Source: Bog-473 sp963809715 (GTDB lineage Bacteria; Actinomycetota; Acidimicrobiia; Acidimicrobiales; RAAP-2). From it: DNA of 64,000 nucleotides. The stretch covers positions 307,832 through 371,831 of the forward strand of contig CAWEKO010000009.1 of assembly GCA_963809715.1 (NCBI GenBank), written 5' to 3'. The notes below the pieces were generated by a model that was not told the origin of the DNA, ran no database searches, and saw only the letters and a program-made list of their open reading frames with translations. Positions 17,054 to 27,086 of this stretch are shown here, piece by piece (within the stretch, counting starts at the first letter, position 1; each line of letters starts with the position of its first letter). Position numbers and translations under genes: made by a program.

Positions 17054-18004
17054 TCATCGAGCGAGGGGATCTCGTGGGCGGCGATCGTCGGTGGCCCGCA
17101 GCGGCCCGGGCCGGGCGTGCAGGCTGGCCACGTGCGGCCCGGTGGGCTCGATGGTCACGTCCGCCCCCATGCGGGCCAGCACGCTGATGAAGCCGAGCCG
17201 GGCCGGGCCCTCGTAGACCTGCGCCACCTGGACGTCGCCGGCCGCCGCCACGCAGCCGGCCACGACGAAGAAGGCCGCAGCCGAGGGATCACCGGGCACG
17301 GTGCGCTCGACCGGGCGCAACGTCGAGGCGCGGACCGTCACGACCCGGCCGTCGCCCCACGGCTCCACGGTCACCTCCGCGCCCGCCTCGGCCAGCATCT
17401 CCTCGGTGTGGGTCCGCGTGGTCACGGCCTCGCGCACGACGGTCTTGCCGTCGGCGGAGAGCCCGGCCAGGAGGATGGCCGACTTCACCTGCGCGCTGGC
17501 CACTTTGGAGGTCCAGTCGATGCCGTGCAACGGGCCCCCGGCGACACGCAGCGGGGGCAAGCACCGGTCACCCTCGCCGCGCACGTCGGCCCCCATGAGG
17601 CCGAGCGGTTCGGCCACCCGGTCCATCGGCCGGGCCGAGAGCGAGTCGTCCCCGATCAACTCGGTTACCCAGGGCAGGCCGGCGACGAACCCGACCAGGA
17701 GGCGCATGGAGGTACCGGAGTTGCCGCAGTCGAGGGGACCCTCGGGCGCGTGCAGCCGGCTGCGGCCCCCGTGGAGCACCACCGACCCGCCGGGTCGGCG
17801 CTCGACGGCGACGCCCATGGCCTCGACCGCGGCCAACGAGGCGGCCACGTCGGCCCCGTCGGACAGGCCGTGCACGACGGACGTACCCTCGGCCAGCGCG
17901 GCGAGCAGCACCGAGCGATGGGAGATCGACTTCTCCCCCGGCGTGCGCACGGTGCCCTGGCAGGGCACACCGCCGTCGACGACCAGCGCGGCCGGTGTCG
18001 TCAC
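17054..18004 (-). CDS. aroA: EPSP synthase (3-phosphoshikimate 1-carboxyvinyltransferase), N-terminal three quarters, frameshifted
   Basis: This frame gives 316 residues of AroA: GEKSISHRSVLLAAL, LDCGNSGTSMRLLVG, SAQVKSAILLAG and SRTxTE-like TTRTHTEEML. AroA joins PEP to shikimate-3-phosphate. The last 18 residues are out of frame. Removing one C near 17089 on the plus strand makes it read ATTIAAHEIPSLDEVPALA, the normal continuation, which is the frame of the 16087-17052 entry. Since AroA is essential in most bacteria and both sides are well conserved, a sequencing error is the simplest explanation. The start ATG 18004 overlaps the tyrA stop by 4 bp. Confidence 0.9.
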   Translation of the reverse strand: MTTPAALVVDGGVPCQGTVRTPGEKSISHRSVLLAALAEGTSVVHGLSDGADVAASLAAVEAMGVAVERRPGGSVVLHGGRSRLHAPEGPLDCGNSGTSMRLLVGFVAGLPWVTELIGDDSLSARPMDRVAEPLGLMGADVRGEGDRCLPPLRVAGGPLHGIDWTSKVASAQVKSAILLAGLSADGKTVVREAVTTRTHTEEMLAEAGAEVTVEPWGDGRVVTVRASTLRPVERTVPGDPSAAAFFVVAGCVAAAGDVQVAQVYEGPARLGFISVLARMGADVTIEPTGPHVASLHARPGPLRATDDRRPRDPLAR

Positions 18005-19095
18005 GACAACGGCTCCACCCGGCAGCGGTACCCGCGGGCCTCGACGGCCGCGGCCAGCGTGGCGGCGTCGGTGTCCTCGACCACGAGGATGAGCACGCCG
18101 CGCGGGCCTTCGGCCGAGTGGGCGATCTCGATGTCGTAGATGCCGATGCCCGCATTGGCCGCCAGCGAGGTGAGCTCGGCCACCACCCCCGGCTCGTCCG
18201 CCACTGGGATGCGCAACTCGGCCAGATGGTCGGGCCGGGCGATGCGGGCGGGCAGGCTGCGCCGGGCCGCACTCGCTGCCTCCAGCGTGTCGAGCAGCGC
18301 GGCGCGGTCATGGCCGGCCACGTGGTCGCGCATCGAGCTCAGGTCGCCGATGAGCGTGTCGAGCGCGTCGACGATGGCCCCGGCGTTCTCGGCGCAGATG
18401 TCGGGCCAGATGCCGGGGTGCCCGGCCGCCACCCGGGTCATGTCGCGAAAGCCACCGGCGGCGAGGCGTAACAGGGTGCCGTCCGGCTCGGCCCCGGCGC
18501 TCGCCGCGTTCATGAGCGTGGCCGCGACCAGGTGGGGCACGTGGGAGACCACGGCGACCAGGCGGTCGTGATCGGCGGCCGAGAGCACCAGCACGTCGGC
18601 CCCCAGGCTCATGACCACGCCCTTCAGCCGGTCGAAGGCGGCCAGGTCGGTGGCCGCGGTCGGCGTGAGGACCCAGACCGCGCCGGCGAAGAGGTCGGGG
18701 TCGGCCCCGCGTAGCCCGATCTGCTCGGACCCGGCCATGGGGTGGCCGCCGATGAAGCGGGCGTGGTCGGCCTCGGCCACGATGGCAGTCTTGACCCCGC
18801 TCACGTCGGTCACGACGGCATCGCTGCGGCGGGCGCCGGCGGCCAGGACGTCTTGGGCCACCCTGGCCACGGCCGTGGCCGGGATCGCCACGAAGACGAT
18901 CTCGGCCTCGAGATCGTCACCGATGGCGTCGACCACCCCGCGTTCGAGCGCCTCGGCCGTGCGCGCCGCGTCGGCGTCGAGTCCGGAGACGTGCCAGCCG
19001 CGCCGGCGCAGGCCCAGGGCGATGGATCCGCCGATGAGACCGGTGCCGACCACGAGCGCCCGCCGGCGCGCCGTCGGCTCAGTCGGGGAGGTCAT
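18001..19095 (-). CDS. tyrA: Prephenate dehydrogenase with ACT domain
   Basis: This 364-residue protein has a Rossmann nucleotide-binding start (VVGTGLIGGSIALGLRRRGW), the conserved GGHPMAGSE (near residue 117) that binds prephenate, and SHVPHLVA. The last ~75 residues (LRIPVADEPGVVAELTSLAA) form an ACT domain, usually for tyrosine feedback control. It converts prephenate to 4-hydroxyphenylpyruvate in tyrosine synthesis. It overlaps aroH by 17 bp upstream and aroA by 4 bp downstream, so aromatic amino-acid genes are coupled here. Confidence 0.93.
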   Translation of the reverse strand: MTSPTEPTARRRALVVGTGLIGGSIALGLRRRGWHVSGLDADAARTAEALERGVVDAIGDDLEAEIVFVAIPATAVARVAQDVLAAGARRSDAVVTDVSGVKTAIVAEADHARFIGGHPMAGSEQIGLRGADPDLFAGAVWVLTPTAATDLAAFDRLKGVVMSLGADVLVLSAADHDRLVAVVSHVPHLVAATLMNAASAGAEPDGTLLRLAAGGFRDMTRVAAGHPGIWPDICAENAGAIVDALDTLIGDLSSMRDHVAGHDRAALLDTLEAASAARRSLPARIARPDHLAELRIPVADEPGVVAELTSLAANAGIGIYDIEIAHSAEGPRGVLILVVEDTDAATLAAAVEARGYRCRVEPLS

Positions 19096-19453
19096 CGCGG
19101 AGCGCGTGGGCCCCGTGCAGGTAGACGTGGTGCATCTCCTCCCGGGACCGCGCGGTGTAGACGTGGAGGAGGGCCCGGATGCACAGCGGCATGGCCCCGG
19201 GCACTGGGATCTCGGCGGCGCAGAGGAGCGGGACGGCGCCGAAGCCGATCTCGCGGATGGCGGTGGCCGGGAAGATGCTCGTCACGTCGCCGGTGGCCGT
19301 GAAGAGGATGCTGACGATGTCGTCCTCGACCAGCCCGTTGCGCTCCATGAGCTCGCGCATGAGCTCCTGCGAGCGCTTGGTGACCTGCTCCGCCGTGTCG
19401 GCGTCGACCGTGGTCGCCCCGCGCAGACCCCGGACCATCAGAGCGGTTTCCAT
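19079..19453 (-). CDS. aroH: Monofunctional AroH-type chorismate mutase
   Basis: This 124-residue protein matches the trimeric AroH family: VRGLRGATTVDADTAEQV, VEDDIVSILFTATGDVTSIFPA, and the active-site region VPLLCAAEIPVPGAMPLCIR. It ends near HVYLHGAHALR. It rearranges chorismate to prephenate, the substrate of the next gene product, TyrA. The 17-bp overlap with tyrA supports one operon. Confidence 0.93.
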   Translation of the reverse strand: METALMVRGLRGATTVDADTAEQVTKRSQELMRELMERNGLVEDDIVSILFTATGDVTSIFPATAIREIGFGAVPLLCAAEIPVPGAMPLCIRALLHVYTARSREEMHHVYLHGAHALRDDLPD

Positions 19454-19501
19454 GGCGGGCCACTCTACCGGGAACGGCCGCGCACCCCCGGCGACCTGGC
19501 C

Positions 19502-20191
19502 TTAAGCGTGTGAGGCGGCGGCGGCCAGGGACCGCACCTCCTCGGGGCTGAGGTGGCGCCAGCGGCCGGGGGCGAGTGTGGTGTCGCGCACGGGACCGAT
19601 GCGGGTGCGGACCAGCCGCTCGACGGGATGGCCCACCGCCTCGCACATGCGCCGCACCTGGCGGTTGCGCCCCTCGTGGATCACGATGCGCAGGACACCC
19701 GGGGCCAGCACCCCGACCTCGGCCGGCGCCGTCGGGCCGTCACTCAGCTCGACGCCTCGGCGCAGGGTCCGCAGTGCGCCCGGGGGCGGTGTGCCGCCGC
19801 GCACCTCGGCCACGTACTCCTTGGCCACCCCCTGCGAGGGATGGGTCAGGAGTTGGGACAGCGCGCCGTCGTTGGTCAGGACGAGCAGCCCTTCGGTGTG
19901 CCGGTCCAGCCGCCCGACGGCGAAGACCCGCGGCTCGCCCGGCACCAGGGACATCACCGTGCGCCGCCCCTGGGGGTCGTCGGCCGTCGTGATCACGTCG
20001 TCGGGCTTGTTCAGCAGGTAGTAGACGAGGTCGGGCGCCACCGGCACCAGCGAACCGTCCACCTCGACCCGGGCCGTGGCCACGTCGACCCGGAGCCCCA
20101 ACACGGCCGGCGCGCCGTCCACGCGGACCCGCCCCGCCGCGATGAGCTCCTCGCAGGCGCGCCGGGAACCGAACCCAGCTCGGGCCAGCAC
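19502..20191 (-). CDS. rluB: RsuA/RluB-family rRNA pseudouridine synthase
   Basis: This 229-residue protein starts formally at GTG 20191, but the family usually begins a few residues earlier (GERLQKVLARAG is in frame upstream), so the true start may lie near the scpB stop. It has an S4 domain (GSRRACEELIAAGRVRVDG), the catalytic GRLDRHTEGLLVLTNDG with the active Asp, and the C-terminal VIHEGRNRQVRRMCEAVGHPV. It modifies a uridine in 23S or 16S rRNA. It sits right after scpB, an arrangement common in bacteria. Confidence 0.9.
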   Translation of the reverse strand: MLARAGFGSRRACEELIAAGRVRVDGAPAVLGLRVDVATARVEVDGSLVPVAPDLVYYLLNKPDDVITTADDPQGRRTVMSLVPGEPRVFAVGRLDRHTEGLLVLTNDGALSQLLTHPSQGVAKEYVAEVRGGTPPPGALRTLRRGVELSDGPTAPAEVGVLAPGVLRIVIHEGRNRQVRRMCEAVGHPVERLVRTRIGPVRDTTLAPGRWRHLSPEEVRSLAAAASHA

Positions 20192-20216
20192 CTTTTGGAG
20201 GCGCTCGCCCTCTTCG

Positions 20217-20816
20217 TCAGGTGTCGTCGGAGCCAGCCTCGATGCCGATGCCGAGGGCGGACTGCAGCTCGCGCTCGAGGTCGGCCGCCACCTCGGGCCC
20301 GGGCAGGAAGTCCTCCACCGCGGGCAGCTGGTCCAGCGAGTTCAGCCCGAGGCGCTCGAGGAAGAGGTCGGTGGTGCCGAAGAGCGCCGGCTGGCCGGGA
20401 CCATCGGCGTGGCCGACCACGACGATGTAGCCGCGCTGCTCGAGCAGGCGGCTCACCCCGTCCACGTTCACGCCGCGCAAGGCCGAGATCTGGCCCCGCG
20501 ACACGGGCTGGCGGTAGGCCACGATGGCCAGCGTCTCGAGTGCGGCCGTCGAGAGCCGGTGCGAGACGTCGCGGTTGGCGAAGCGTTCCACGTAGGGCGC
20601 CAGGTCGGGCTGGGTCGCAAAGCGCACCCCGCCGGCGACGCGGGTCACCATGTAGCCGCGACGCTCGGCCTCGTAGGCGCGGGCCAGCCGGTCGATGGCC
20701 TCCTCCACCCGCTCCACCGGCTCCTCGACCAGCTCGGCCAGCAAGCGCGGGGCCAGCGGCTCCACGGCCACCAGGAGGATGGCCTCGATCGTGCGGCCCA
20801 GCTCGGCCTCTTCCAT
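20217..20816 (-). CDS. scpB: Segregation and condensation protein B
   Basis: This 199-residue protein has the tandem winged helices of ScpB: EAILLVAVEPLAPRLLAELV, GVRFATQPDLAPYVERF, LSTAALETLAIVAYRQPVSRGQI and IRGV-like LRGVNVDGVSRLLEQRGYI. It ends in an acidic tail. ScpB dimers bind ScpA and, with Smc, form the bacterial condensin. It lies 13 bp after scpA on the same strand. Confidence 0.94.
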   Translation of the reverse strand: MEEAELGRTIEAILLVAVEPLAPRLLAELVEEPVERVEEAIDRLARAYEAERRGYMVTRVAGGVRFATQPDLAPYVERFANRDVSHRLSTAALETLAIVAYRQPVSRGQISALRGVNVDGVSRLLEQRGYIVVVGHADGPGQPALFGTTDLFLERLGLNSLDQLPAVEDFLPGPEVAADLERELQSALGIGIEAGSDDT

Positions 20817-20829
20817 CAGCGTCCCTCGC

Positions 20830-21639
20830 TCATCCGTCGTATTCGTCGACTTCGAAGCCGCTCATCTCGGCCAGCCCGCGACCACTCGACACCCCGGCCA
20901 GCTCGTCGCGGGTCAGCCAGGCGATCTGGAGATCGCCGAAGGTCTGTCCCTGACCGAGAGCGACCCGGCCCATCTTGCACAGCTCGAGGAGGGCCAGGAA
21001 GTGCACGATCACGTCCATGCGGGTCTGGCACTCGGACACCAGCTGGCGGAACGAGCCGGGGCGGGCCGTCTCGGGCCGGGCGATGAGCGCGGCCACCATC
21101 TCGGAGACCGAGACCGTGTCCACCGTGACGTGGGAGAGGTCGACGCGGGGCACGGGCCGCTCGGCCGAACCCCGCAGGTAGGCCTGGGCCAGGTCCTCCG
21201 CGGTGACCCCGGCCAGCAGGTCGGGGGCGTGGACCACGAAGTCGTCGTCGAGCCCCGCCTCGCGGGGCACGCAGCGCGAAGCCTGTTCGGCCAGGGCCAC
21301 GAAGACGTCGGCCGCCGCCGAGTAGGCCCGGCACTCGAGCAGGCGGGCCAGCAGCAGGTCGCGCTCCTCCCATCCGGCCAGCTCCTCGTCGTCGTCGACG
21401 TTCTCGGGTCCGGGCAACAGGCGCTGGGACTTGAGCTCGACGAGGATGGCCGCCACCAGCAGGAACTCGGAGAGCTGGTTGACGTCGATCAGCTCCCGCT
21501 CGTCGGAGAGGATGCGGACGAAGCCGTCGACCACGGGCATGAGAGGCACGTCGAGGACGTCCAGCTCGTGCGAGGACACGAGGTGCAGGAGCAGGTCGAT
21601 CGGACCCTCGAACGCCGGGGTGGACACCGCGTAGGCCAC
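20830..21639 (-). CDS. scpA: Segregation and condensation protein A (kleisin)
   Basis: This 269-residue protein starts with the ScpA signature FEGPIDLLLHLVSSHELDVLDVPL and has FLLVAAILVELKSQRLLP, then the C-terminal winged helix (MDVIVHFLALLELCKMGRVAL). ScpA is the kleisin that bridges the Smc heads and binds ScpB. It is transcribed divergently from trpS, from which it is separated by 82 bp, so this region probably holds both promoters. Confidence 0.94.
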   Translation of the reverse strand: MAYAVSTPAFEGPIDLLLHLVSSHELDVLDVPLMPVVDGFVRILSDERELIDVNQLSEFLLVAAILVELKSQRLLPGPENVDDDEELAGWEERDLLLARLLECRAYSAAADVFVALAEQASRCVPREAGLDDDFVVHAPDLLAGVTAEDLAQAYLRGSAERPVPRVDLSHVTVDTVSVSEMVAALIARPETARPGSFRQLVSECQTRMDVIVHFLALLELCKMGRVALGQGQTFGDLQIAWLTRDELAGVSSGRGLAEMSGFEVDEYDG

Positions 21640-21721
21640 CCGGTGACGTTACCGAATGCGGCCCTGCCGCACGCGCACCCCCGTCCGGCCTGGGCCGCCG
21701 CCGCCAATACCATTGGGCGCC

Positions 21722-22705
21722 ATGAACAGGGTCCTTTCCGGTATCGCGCCTTCGGGCAACTTCACCTTGGGGAACTACCTCGGGGCCCTGCGTCACTGGG
21801 TCAGCTTCCAGGACGGCAACGAGGCCTTCTACTGCGTGGTCGACCTGCACGCGCTGACGACGGAGATCGAGCCGGCCGCCCTCCGCGCCAACACGCTCGA
21901 TGCGGCCCTGAACCTCCTGGCCATCGGCCTCGACCCCGAGCGCTGCAGCCTCTTCGTGCAGAGCCACGTCGCCGAGCACACCCGGCTGACCTGGCTCCTC
22001 GAGTGCACCACGGCCATGGGTGAGCTGCGCCGCATGACCCAGTTCAAGGACAAGGCGAAGGGCCAGGACACGGCGCGGGTCGGCCTCTTCACCTACCCGG
22101 TGCTCATGGCGGCCGACATCCTGCTCTACGACGCCACCCACGTCCCGGTGGGCGACGACCAGCGCCAGCACCTCGAACTCACCCGGGAGGTGGCGGTCCG
22201 CTTCAACAACCGTTACGGCGAGACCTTCGTGGTCCCCGAGGCGGCCATCCCCGGAACCGCCGCCCGGGTCATGGACCTCCAGCATCCCGAACGCAAGATG
22301 TCCAAGTCGGTCGAGTCGCCGCTGGGCACCATCGGCCTGCTCGACTCGGACGAGGACATCACCCGCAAGGTGCGCAAGGCGGTCACCGACACCGACGGGG
22401 AGATGCGTTATGACCGGGTGGCCAAGCCCGGGCTGGCCAACCTGCTCGACCTGCTGGCGGCGGCGACCGACCGGACACCCCTCGAGGTGGCCCAGGGCTA
22501 CGAACGCTACGGCGACCTGAAGAACGACGTGGCCGCCGCGCTGGGCGAGTTGCTCCGTCCGGTGCGCGAGCGACGGACCGCCCTCGAGGGCGACCTGGCC
22601 TACGTCAACGCGGTGCTCGAGCGGGGCGCCGCCCGGGCCCACGAAGTGGCGGGTGCCGTCTACGCCCGGGCGGCCGATGCCATGGGGTTGCTGCCGCCGG
22701 CCTGA
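21722..22705 (+). CDS. trpS: Tryptophanyl-tRNA synthetase
   Basis: The start is ATG 21722 (MNRVLSGIAPSGNFTLGNYL); the frame is open upstream but without family sequence. The 327-residue class I synthetase has the HIGH-like SGNFTLGN near residue 12, FVQSHV, VPVGDDQRQHLELTRE, and the KMSKS loop (ERKMSKSVES). It charges tRNA-Trp. TACCAT lies seven bases before the ATG and no ribosome-binding site is visible, so the transcript may be leaderless. Confidence 0.95.
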   Translation: MNRVLSGIAPSGNFTLGNYLGALRHWVSFQDGNEAFYCVVDLHALTTEIEPAALRANTLDAALNLLAIGLDPERCSLFVQSHVAEHTRLTWLLECTTAMGELRRMTQFKDKAKGQDTARVGLFTYPVLMAADILLYDATHVPVGDDQRQHLELTREVAVRFNNRYGETFVVPEAAIPGTAARVMDLQHPERKMSKSVESPLGTIGLLDSDEDITRKVRKAVTDTDGEMRYDRVAKPGLANLLDLLAAATDRTPLEVAQGYERYGDLKNDVAAALGELLRPVRERRTALEGDLAYVNAVLERGAARAHEVAGAVYARAADAMGLLPPA

Positions 22706-22711
22706 GCGGGA

Positions 22712-23479
22712 CTACCCGACACCGAGGACACCCTCCCACCAGCTGTAGAGCTGGTTGAACATCCACGTCAGCGGCCCGTGCGGGTAGAGGAAGAAGTTCA
22801 AGAGCACGAGGCCGAGCAGGATCGGCATCGTGTACTGGCGGTAGCGCAGATAGGTGGGCCACCACCGCCGCGGGAGCAGGCGCTCGAAGAGCACCGACCC
22901 GTCGAGCGGAGGCAGCGGGATCATGTTGAAGGCGCACAGGCCGACGTTGACCAGGCTGGCGTAGAAGATCACCTGATCGAAGGTCGTGAATGTGCCGGTG
23001 CTGAGCAGGCTGCTCCGCACGAACTCAATGAAGATGACGGCGAACACTGCGGCCAGGGCGGCGTTCGTCGCCGGTCCGGCCAGCGACACGACCACACCCT
23101 GGTTGCGCGGGCTGCGCAGGCGCGACGTGTTCACGGGCACCGGCTTGGCCCAACCGAAGAAGCCGACACCGCCCAGCGAGAGGAGGGCGGGCACGATGAG
23201 CGTTCCCACCGGGTCTACGTGCGGGGCCGGGTTGAGCGTCAGTCGCCCGGCCCGCTTCGCCGTGTCGTCACCGAACACGTTGGCCACCACCCCGTGCGAG
23301 ACCTCGTGCAGGATGATGGAGGGGACCATCACGCAGAAGATGACGATCTCGGTGCTCGTGATGTTGTGATGCGCGACCAGTGCGATGAGAAGAACGACGC
23401 CGGCCCCGATCCACAGGGCTTGCTTGGTCCTCTGGTCCATCGGCGGGCGGCTCCGCGAGGAGGCTCCTTGTGTGGCCAT
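22712..23479 (-). CDS. Site-2-protease-type M50 metalloprotease
   Basis: This 255-residue integral membrane protein has HEVSH (zinc ligands and catalytic Glu, near residues 58-62), VVSLAGPATNAALA, and NMIPLPPLDGSVLFERL with the third metal ligand Asp. Four to six membrane segments are visible (ALWIGAGVVLLIALVA; TEIVIFCVMVPSII; ALAAVFAVIFIEF; MPILLGLVLLNFFL). It resembles small YwhC/RseP-like proteases without PDZ domains. It follows the DksA-type gene with no gap and is convergent with trpS. Confidence 0.9.
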   Translation of the reverse strand: MATQGASSRSRPPMDQRTKQALWIGAGVVLLIALVAHHNITSTEIVIFCVMVPSIILHEVSHGVVANVFGDDTAKRAGRLTLNPAPHVDPVGTLIVPALLSLGGVGFFGWAKPVPVNTSRLRSPRNQGVVVSLAGPATNAALAAVFAVIFIEFVRSSLLSTGTFTTFDQVIFYASLVNVGLCAFNMIPLPPLDGSVLFERLLPRRWWPTYLRYRQYTMPILLGLVLLNFFLYPHGPLTWMFNQLYSWWEGVLGVG

Positions 23480-23836
23480 TCAGTGCTTGGCGGCGTGCTC
23501 GATGCAGAAGCGGGTCGCCGGCATCGCCTCGAGCCGGGCGGCACCGATCGGCTTCCCGCAGACCTCGCAGTTGCCGTAGGTCCCGCCTTCCACGCGCAGC
23601 AATGCGCCGTCGACCTCGTCGAGCGCCTCTCGCAATTCGCTGGCCAGTCGCTCGGCCTCGCCCCGCTCGGCCGTCACCTGGCTCGAGTCGGCGAAGTTCG
23701 AGTCGTAGTTGAGGCCGCTCCCCTGGTCAGCGAAGCCCAGCTCGGTCAGTTGCGCCCTGAGTCCGGCCTGCTCCTCACGGAGGAGGGCGGCGAAATCGAT
23801 GTCGGCGGTCTCCGCCGTTGTGGCCTCGTTCGGCAT
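23480..23836 (-). CDS. DksA/TraR-type C4 zinc-finger protein
   Basis: This 118-residue protein has an acidic coiled-coil N-terminal half (LLREEQAGLRAQLTEL, ERGEAERLASELREALDEVDGAL) and a C-terminal zinc finger: YGNCEVCGKPIGAARLEAMPATRFCIEH, with CxxC and then Cys..His. The family includes DksA-like RNA polymerase regulators; in actinobacteria such proteins are often RbpA- or TraR-like with unproven targets. The gene ends immediately before the M50 protease gene. Confidence 0.87.
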   Translation of the reverse strand: MPNEATTAETADIDFAALLREEQAGLRAQLTELGFADQGSGLNYDSNFADSSQVTAERGEAERLASELREALDEVDGALLRVEGGTYGNCEVCGKPIGAARLEAMPATRFCIEHAAKH

Positions 23837-23845
23837 CCCATCATG

Positions 23846-24796
23846 CTACGCGGTCCCTCCTCCTGTTGTACCCGCACGGGGATGGGCCTCCTCGTACGCA
23901 CGCCGAAGGTGCTCGGGCGAGACCTTGGTGTAGCGCTGGGTCGTGGCGATGGAGGCGTGGCCCAGGAGCTCTTGGACCACCCGGACGTCGGCCCCCCGCC
24001 CGAGCATGTGGGTGGCGCAGGAGTGGCGCAGGACGTGGGGGCTGACCTTGTCGGCCAGCCCGACCCGACCGGCGTACTTCTTCACCACTCCGAAGGCGCC
24101 CACCCGGGTGAGACGCCCGCCCCGGGCGTTGAGGAACACGGCCTCGGCGTCGCTGCGCCGGCGCCACATGGTGGGCACGAGCAGCGGGCGGCCCTGCGCC
24201 GAGAGCCAGTGGGCCAGGGCCTCGCGGGCACAGCGGCCGAGCGGCACGACGCGTTCCTTGTCCCCCTTGCCCAGAAGGCGCAACAGGGGCAGGCCGGTCG
24301 CCTCCACGGCGTCGGCCACGTCGCCCAGGCTGAGGCCGACGGCTTCGCTCACCCGGGCCCCGGTTCCGTAGAGCACCTCGAGCAGCGCGCGGTCGCGCAG
24401 CACCAGAGGGCCGGTACCCACCACGGCGCCGAGCAATCGCTCGGTCTCCTCCTCGCTCAGCGCCTTGGGCAACAGGTCGTTCACCGAGATCGACGGCAGG
24501 TCTCCGGTCGGGTCGTCGCCGCGCTGGCCCTCCTCGACCAGGAAGCGGTAGAAGCCCCGCATGCTCGAGAGGGCGCGGGCGACCGACGCCGACTGATGGG
24601 TGCGGCGCAGCGTCGCCAGGTAGCCGGCGACATCGGCCGCGCCGGCCTCGGCCATGGTCACGCCCGACGCGCTCAACGCCTCCTCGTAGGCGGCCAGGTC
24701 GCGCCGGTACGACGAGAGCGTGCGCGGCGAACGTCCCCGCTCGACCTCGAGCCAGGACAGGAACTCCTCGGCCGGGCGAGGCAGCGGCGTGCTCAC
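23846..24796 (-). CDS. xerD: Site-specific tyrosine recombinase XerD
   Basis: The start is GTG 24796, overlapping the NUDIX stop (GTGA). The 316-residue enzyme has an N-terminal SAM-like domain (FLSWLEVERGRSPRTLSSYRRDL) and the full catalytic set: Arg in GTGARVSEAVGL, Lys in GKGDKERVVPLG, HxxR in HVLRHSCATHML, His in LGHASIATTQRYTKV and the nucleophile Tyr there. It resolves chromosome dimers at dif, probably with XerC. The location among core genes (pyrG, recN) argues for the chromosomal XerD and against a phage integrase. Confidence 0.92.
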   Translation of the reverse strand: MSTPLPRPAEEFLSWLEVERGRSPRTLSSYRRDLAAYEEALSASGVTMAEAGAADVAGYLATLRRTHQSASVARALSSMRGFYRFLVEEGQRGDDPTGDLPSISVNDLLPKALSEEETERLLGAVVGTGPLVLRDRALLEVLYGTGARVSEAVGLSLGDVADAVEATGLPLLRLLGKGDKERVVPLGRCAREALAHWLSAQGRPLLVPTMWRRRSDAEAVFLNARGGRLTRVGAFGVVKKYAGRVGLADKVSPHVLRHSCATHMLGRGADVRVVQELLGHASIATTQRYTKVSPEHLRRAYEEAHPRAGTTGGGTA

Positions 24797-25350
24797 CCCG
24801 GGTCCCCGCCGGCGGCCAGGCGGGCCCGGGTCAAGTAGAGCCCGAGCACCGTCGTCTCGTCCTTGAGCGTGCCGTCGGCGACCAACGCGTCGACGTCGGC
24901 CAGGGCGATGCGCTCCACCGTCATGTAGCCCTCTTCGATGCCGTCGGGCCGGGCCGGCACGGGCGAGAGGCCGGTGGCCAGGTAGATGGCGGTGTGCTGG
25001 TCGCTCATGCCCGGGGAGTTCCAGGTGCCGACGAGCAGCTCCCACCCGCTCGCCGCCAACCCGGCCTCCTCGGCCAGCTCACGCCGGGCCGTGTCCTCGG
25101 GCGACTCCCCCTCCTTGTCCCGCGTCCCGGCCGGGATCTCGAGCACCATGGCATCGACCGCGGCCCGGTACTGGCGCACCAGGGTCACGGTGCCGTCCTC
25201 GTGCAACGGGACGACGGTCACCGCGCCCGGGTGGCGGATCACGAAGCGGTCGAAGGGCCGGCCGTCGGGGTCGAGCAGGTGGAAGCGGTCGACCCGGAAC
25301 AGCCAGGCTTGGAGCAGCTCCTCCTCCGAGACGCGGCGGAAGCCGGTCAC
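24793..25350 (-). CDS. NUDIX hydrolase, ADP-ribose pyrophosphatase type
   Basis: This 185-residue protein contains a complete Nudix box: GTRDKEGESPEDTARRELAEEAGL (G-X5-E-X7-REUXEEXGU), preceded by EIPA and followed by SPGMSDQHTAIYLATGL. This layout is typical of ADP-ribose diphosphatases, which clear ADP-ribose to AMP and ribose-5-phosphate. It lies 11 bp after pyrG and overlaps xerD, so pyrG-nudix-xerD form one operon. Confidence 0.9.
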   Translation of the reverse strand: MTGFRRVSEEELLQAWLFRVDRFHLLDPDGRPFDRFVIRHPGAVTVVPLHEDGTVTLVRQYRAAVDAMVLEIPAGTRDKEGESPEDTARRELAEEAGLAASGWELLVGTWNSPGMSDQHTAIYLATGLSPVPARPDGIEEGYMTVERIALADVDALVADGTLKDETTVLGLYLTRARLAAGGDPG

Positions 25351-25361
25351 GGGCCGGCGAC

Positions 25362-27002
<1,641 letters not shown>

Positions 27003-27086
27003 GCCGCCTTCGGGGCAGCGGGCACTGCCGCAGATGTTCGGTGCACCAGGCCACGATAATCGACCGGACCCGCCGGCGTGGTGGAC

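Noticed and set aside
17054..17100. Programmed frameshift in aroA
   Set aside because: No slippery heptamer or downstream structure is evident, and other core genes here show similar single-base changes, so an error is more likely.
19553..20953. 466-codon plus-strand frame
   Set aside because: It is the antisense shadow of rluB and scpB, with no protein features of its own.
23846..24796. The tyrosine recombinase as the integrase of the left-hand element
   Set aside because: It is 17 kb from the element, overlaps a NUDIX gene within the pyrG operon, and has the length and motifs of chromosomal XerD.
22778..24838. 686-codon plus-strand frame
   Set aside because: It lies opposite the site-2 protease, DksA-type and xerD genes, which have clear motifs.
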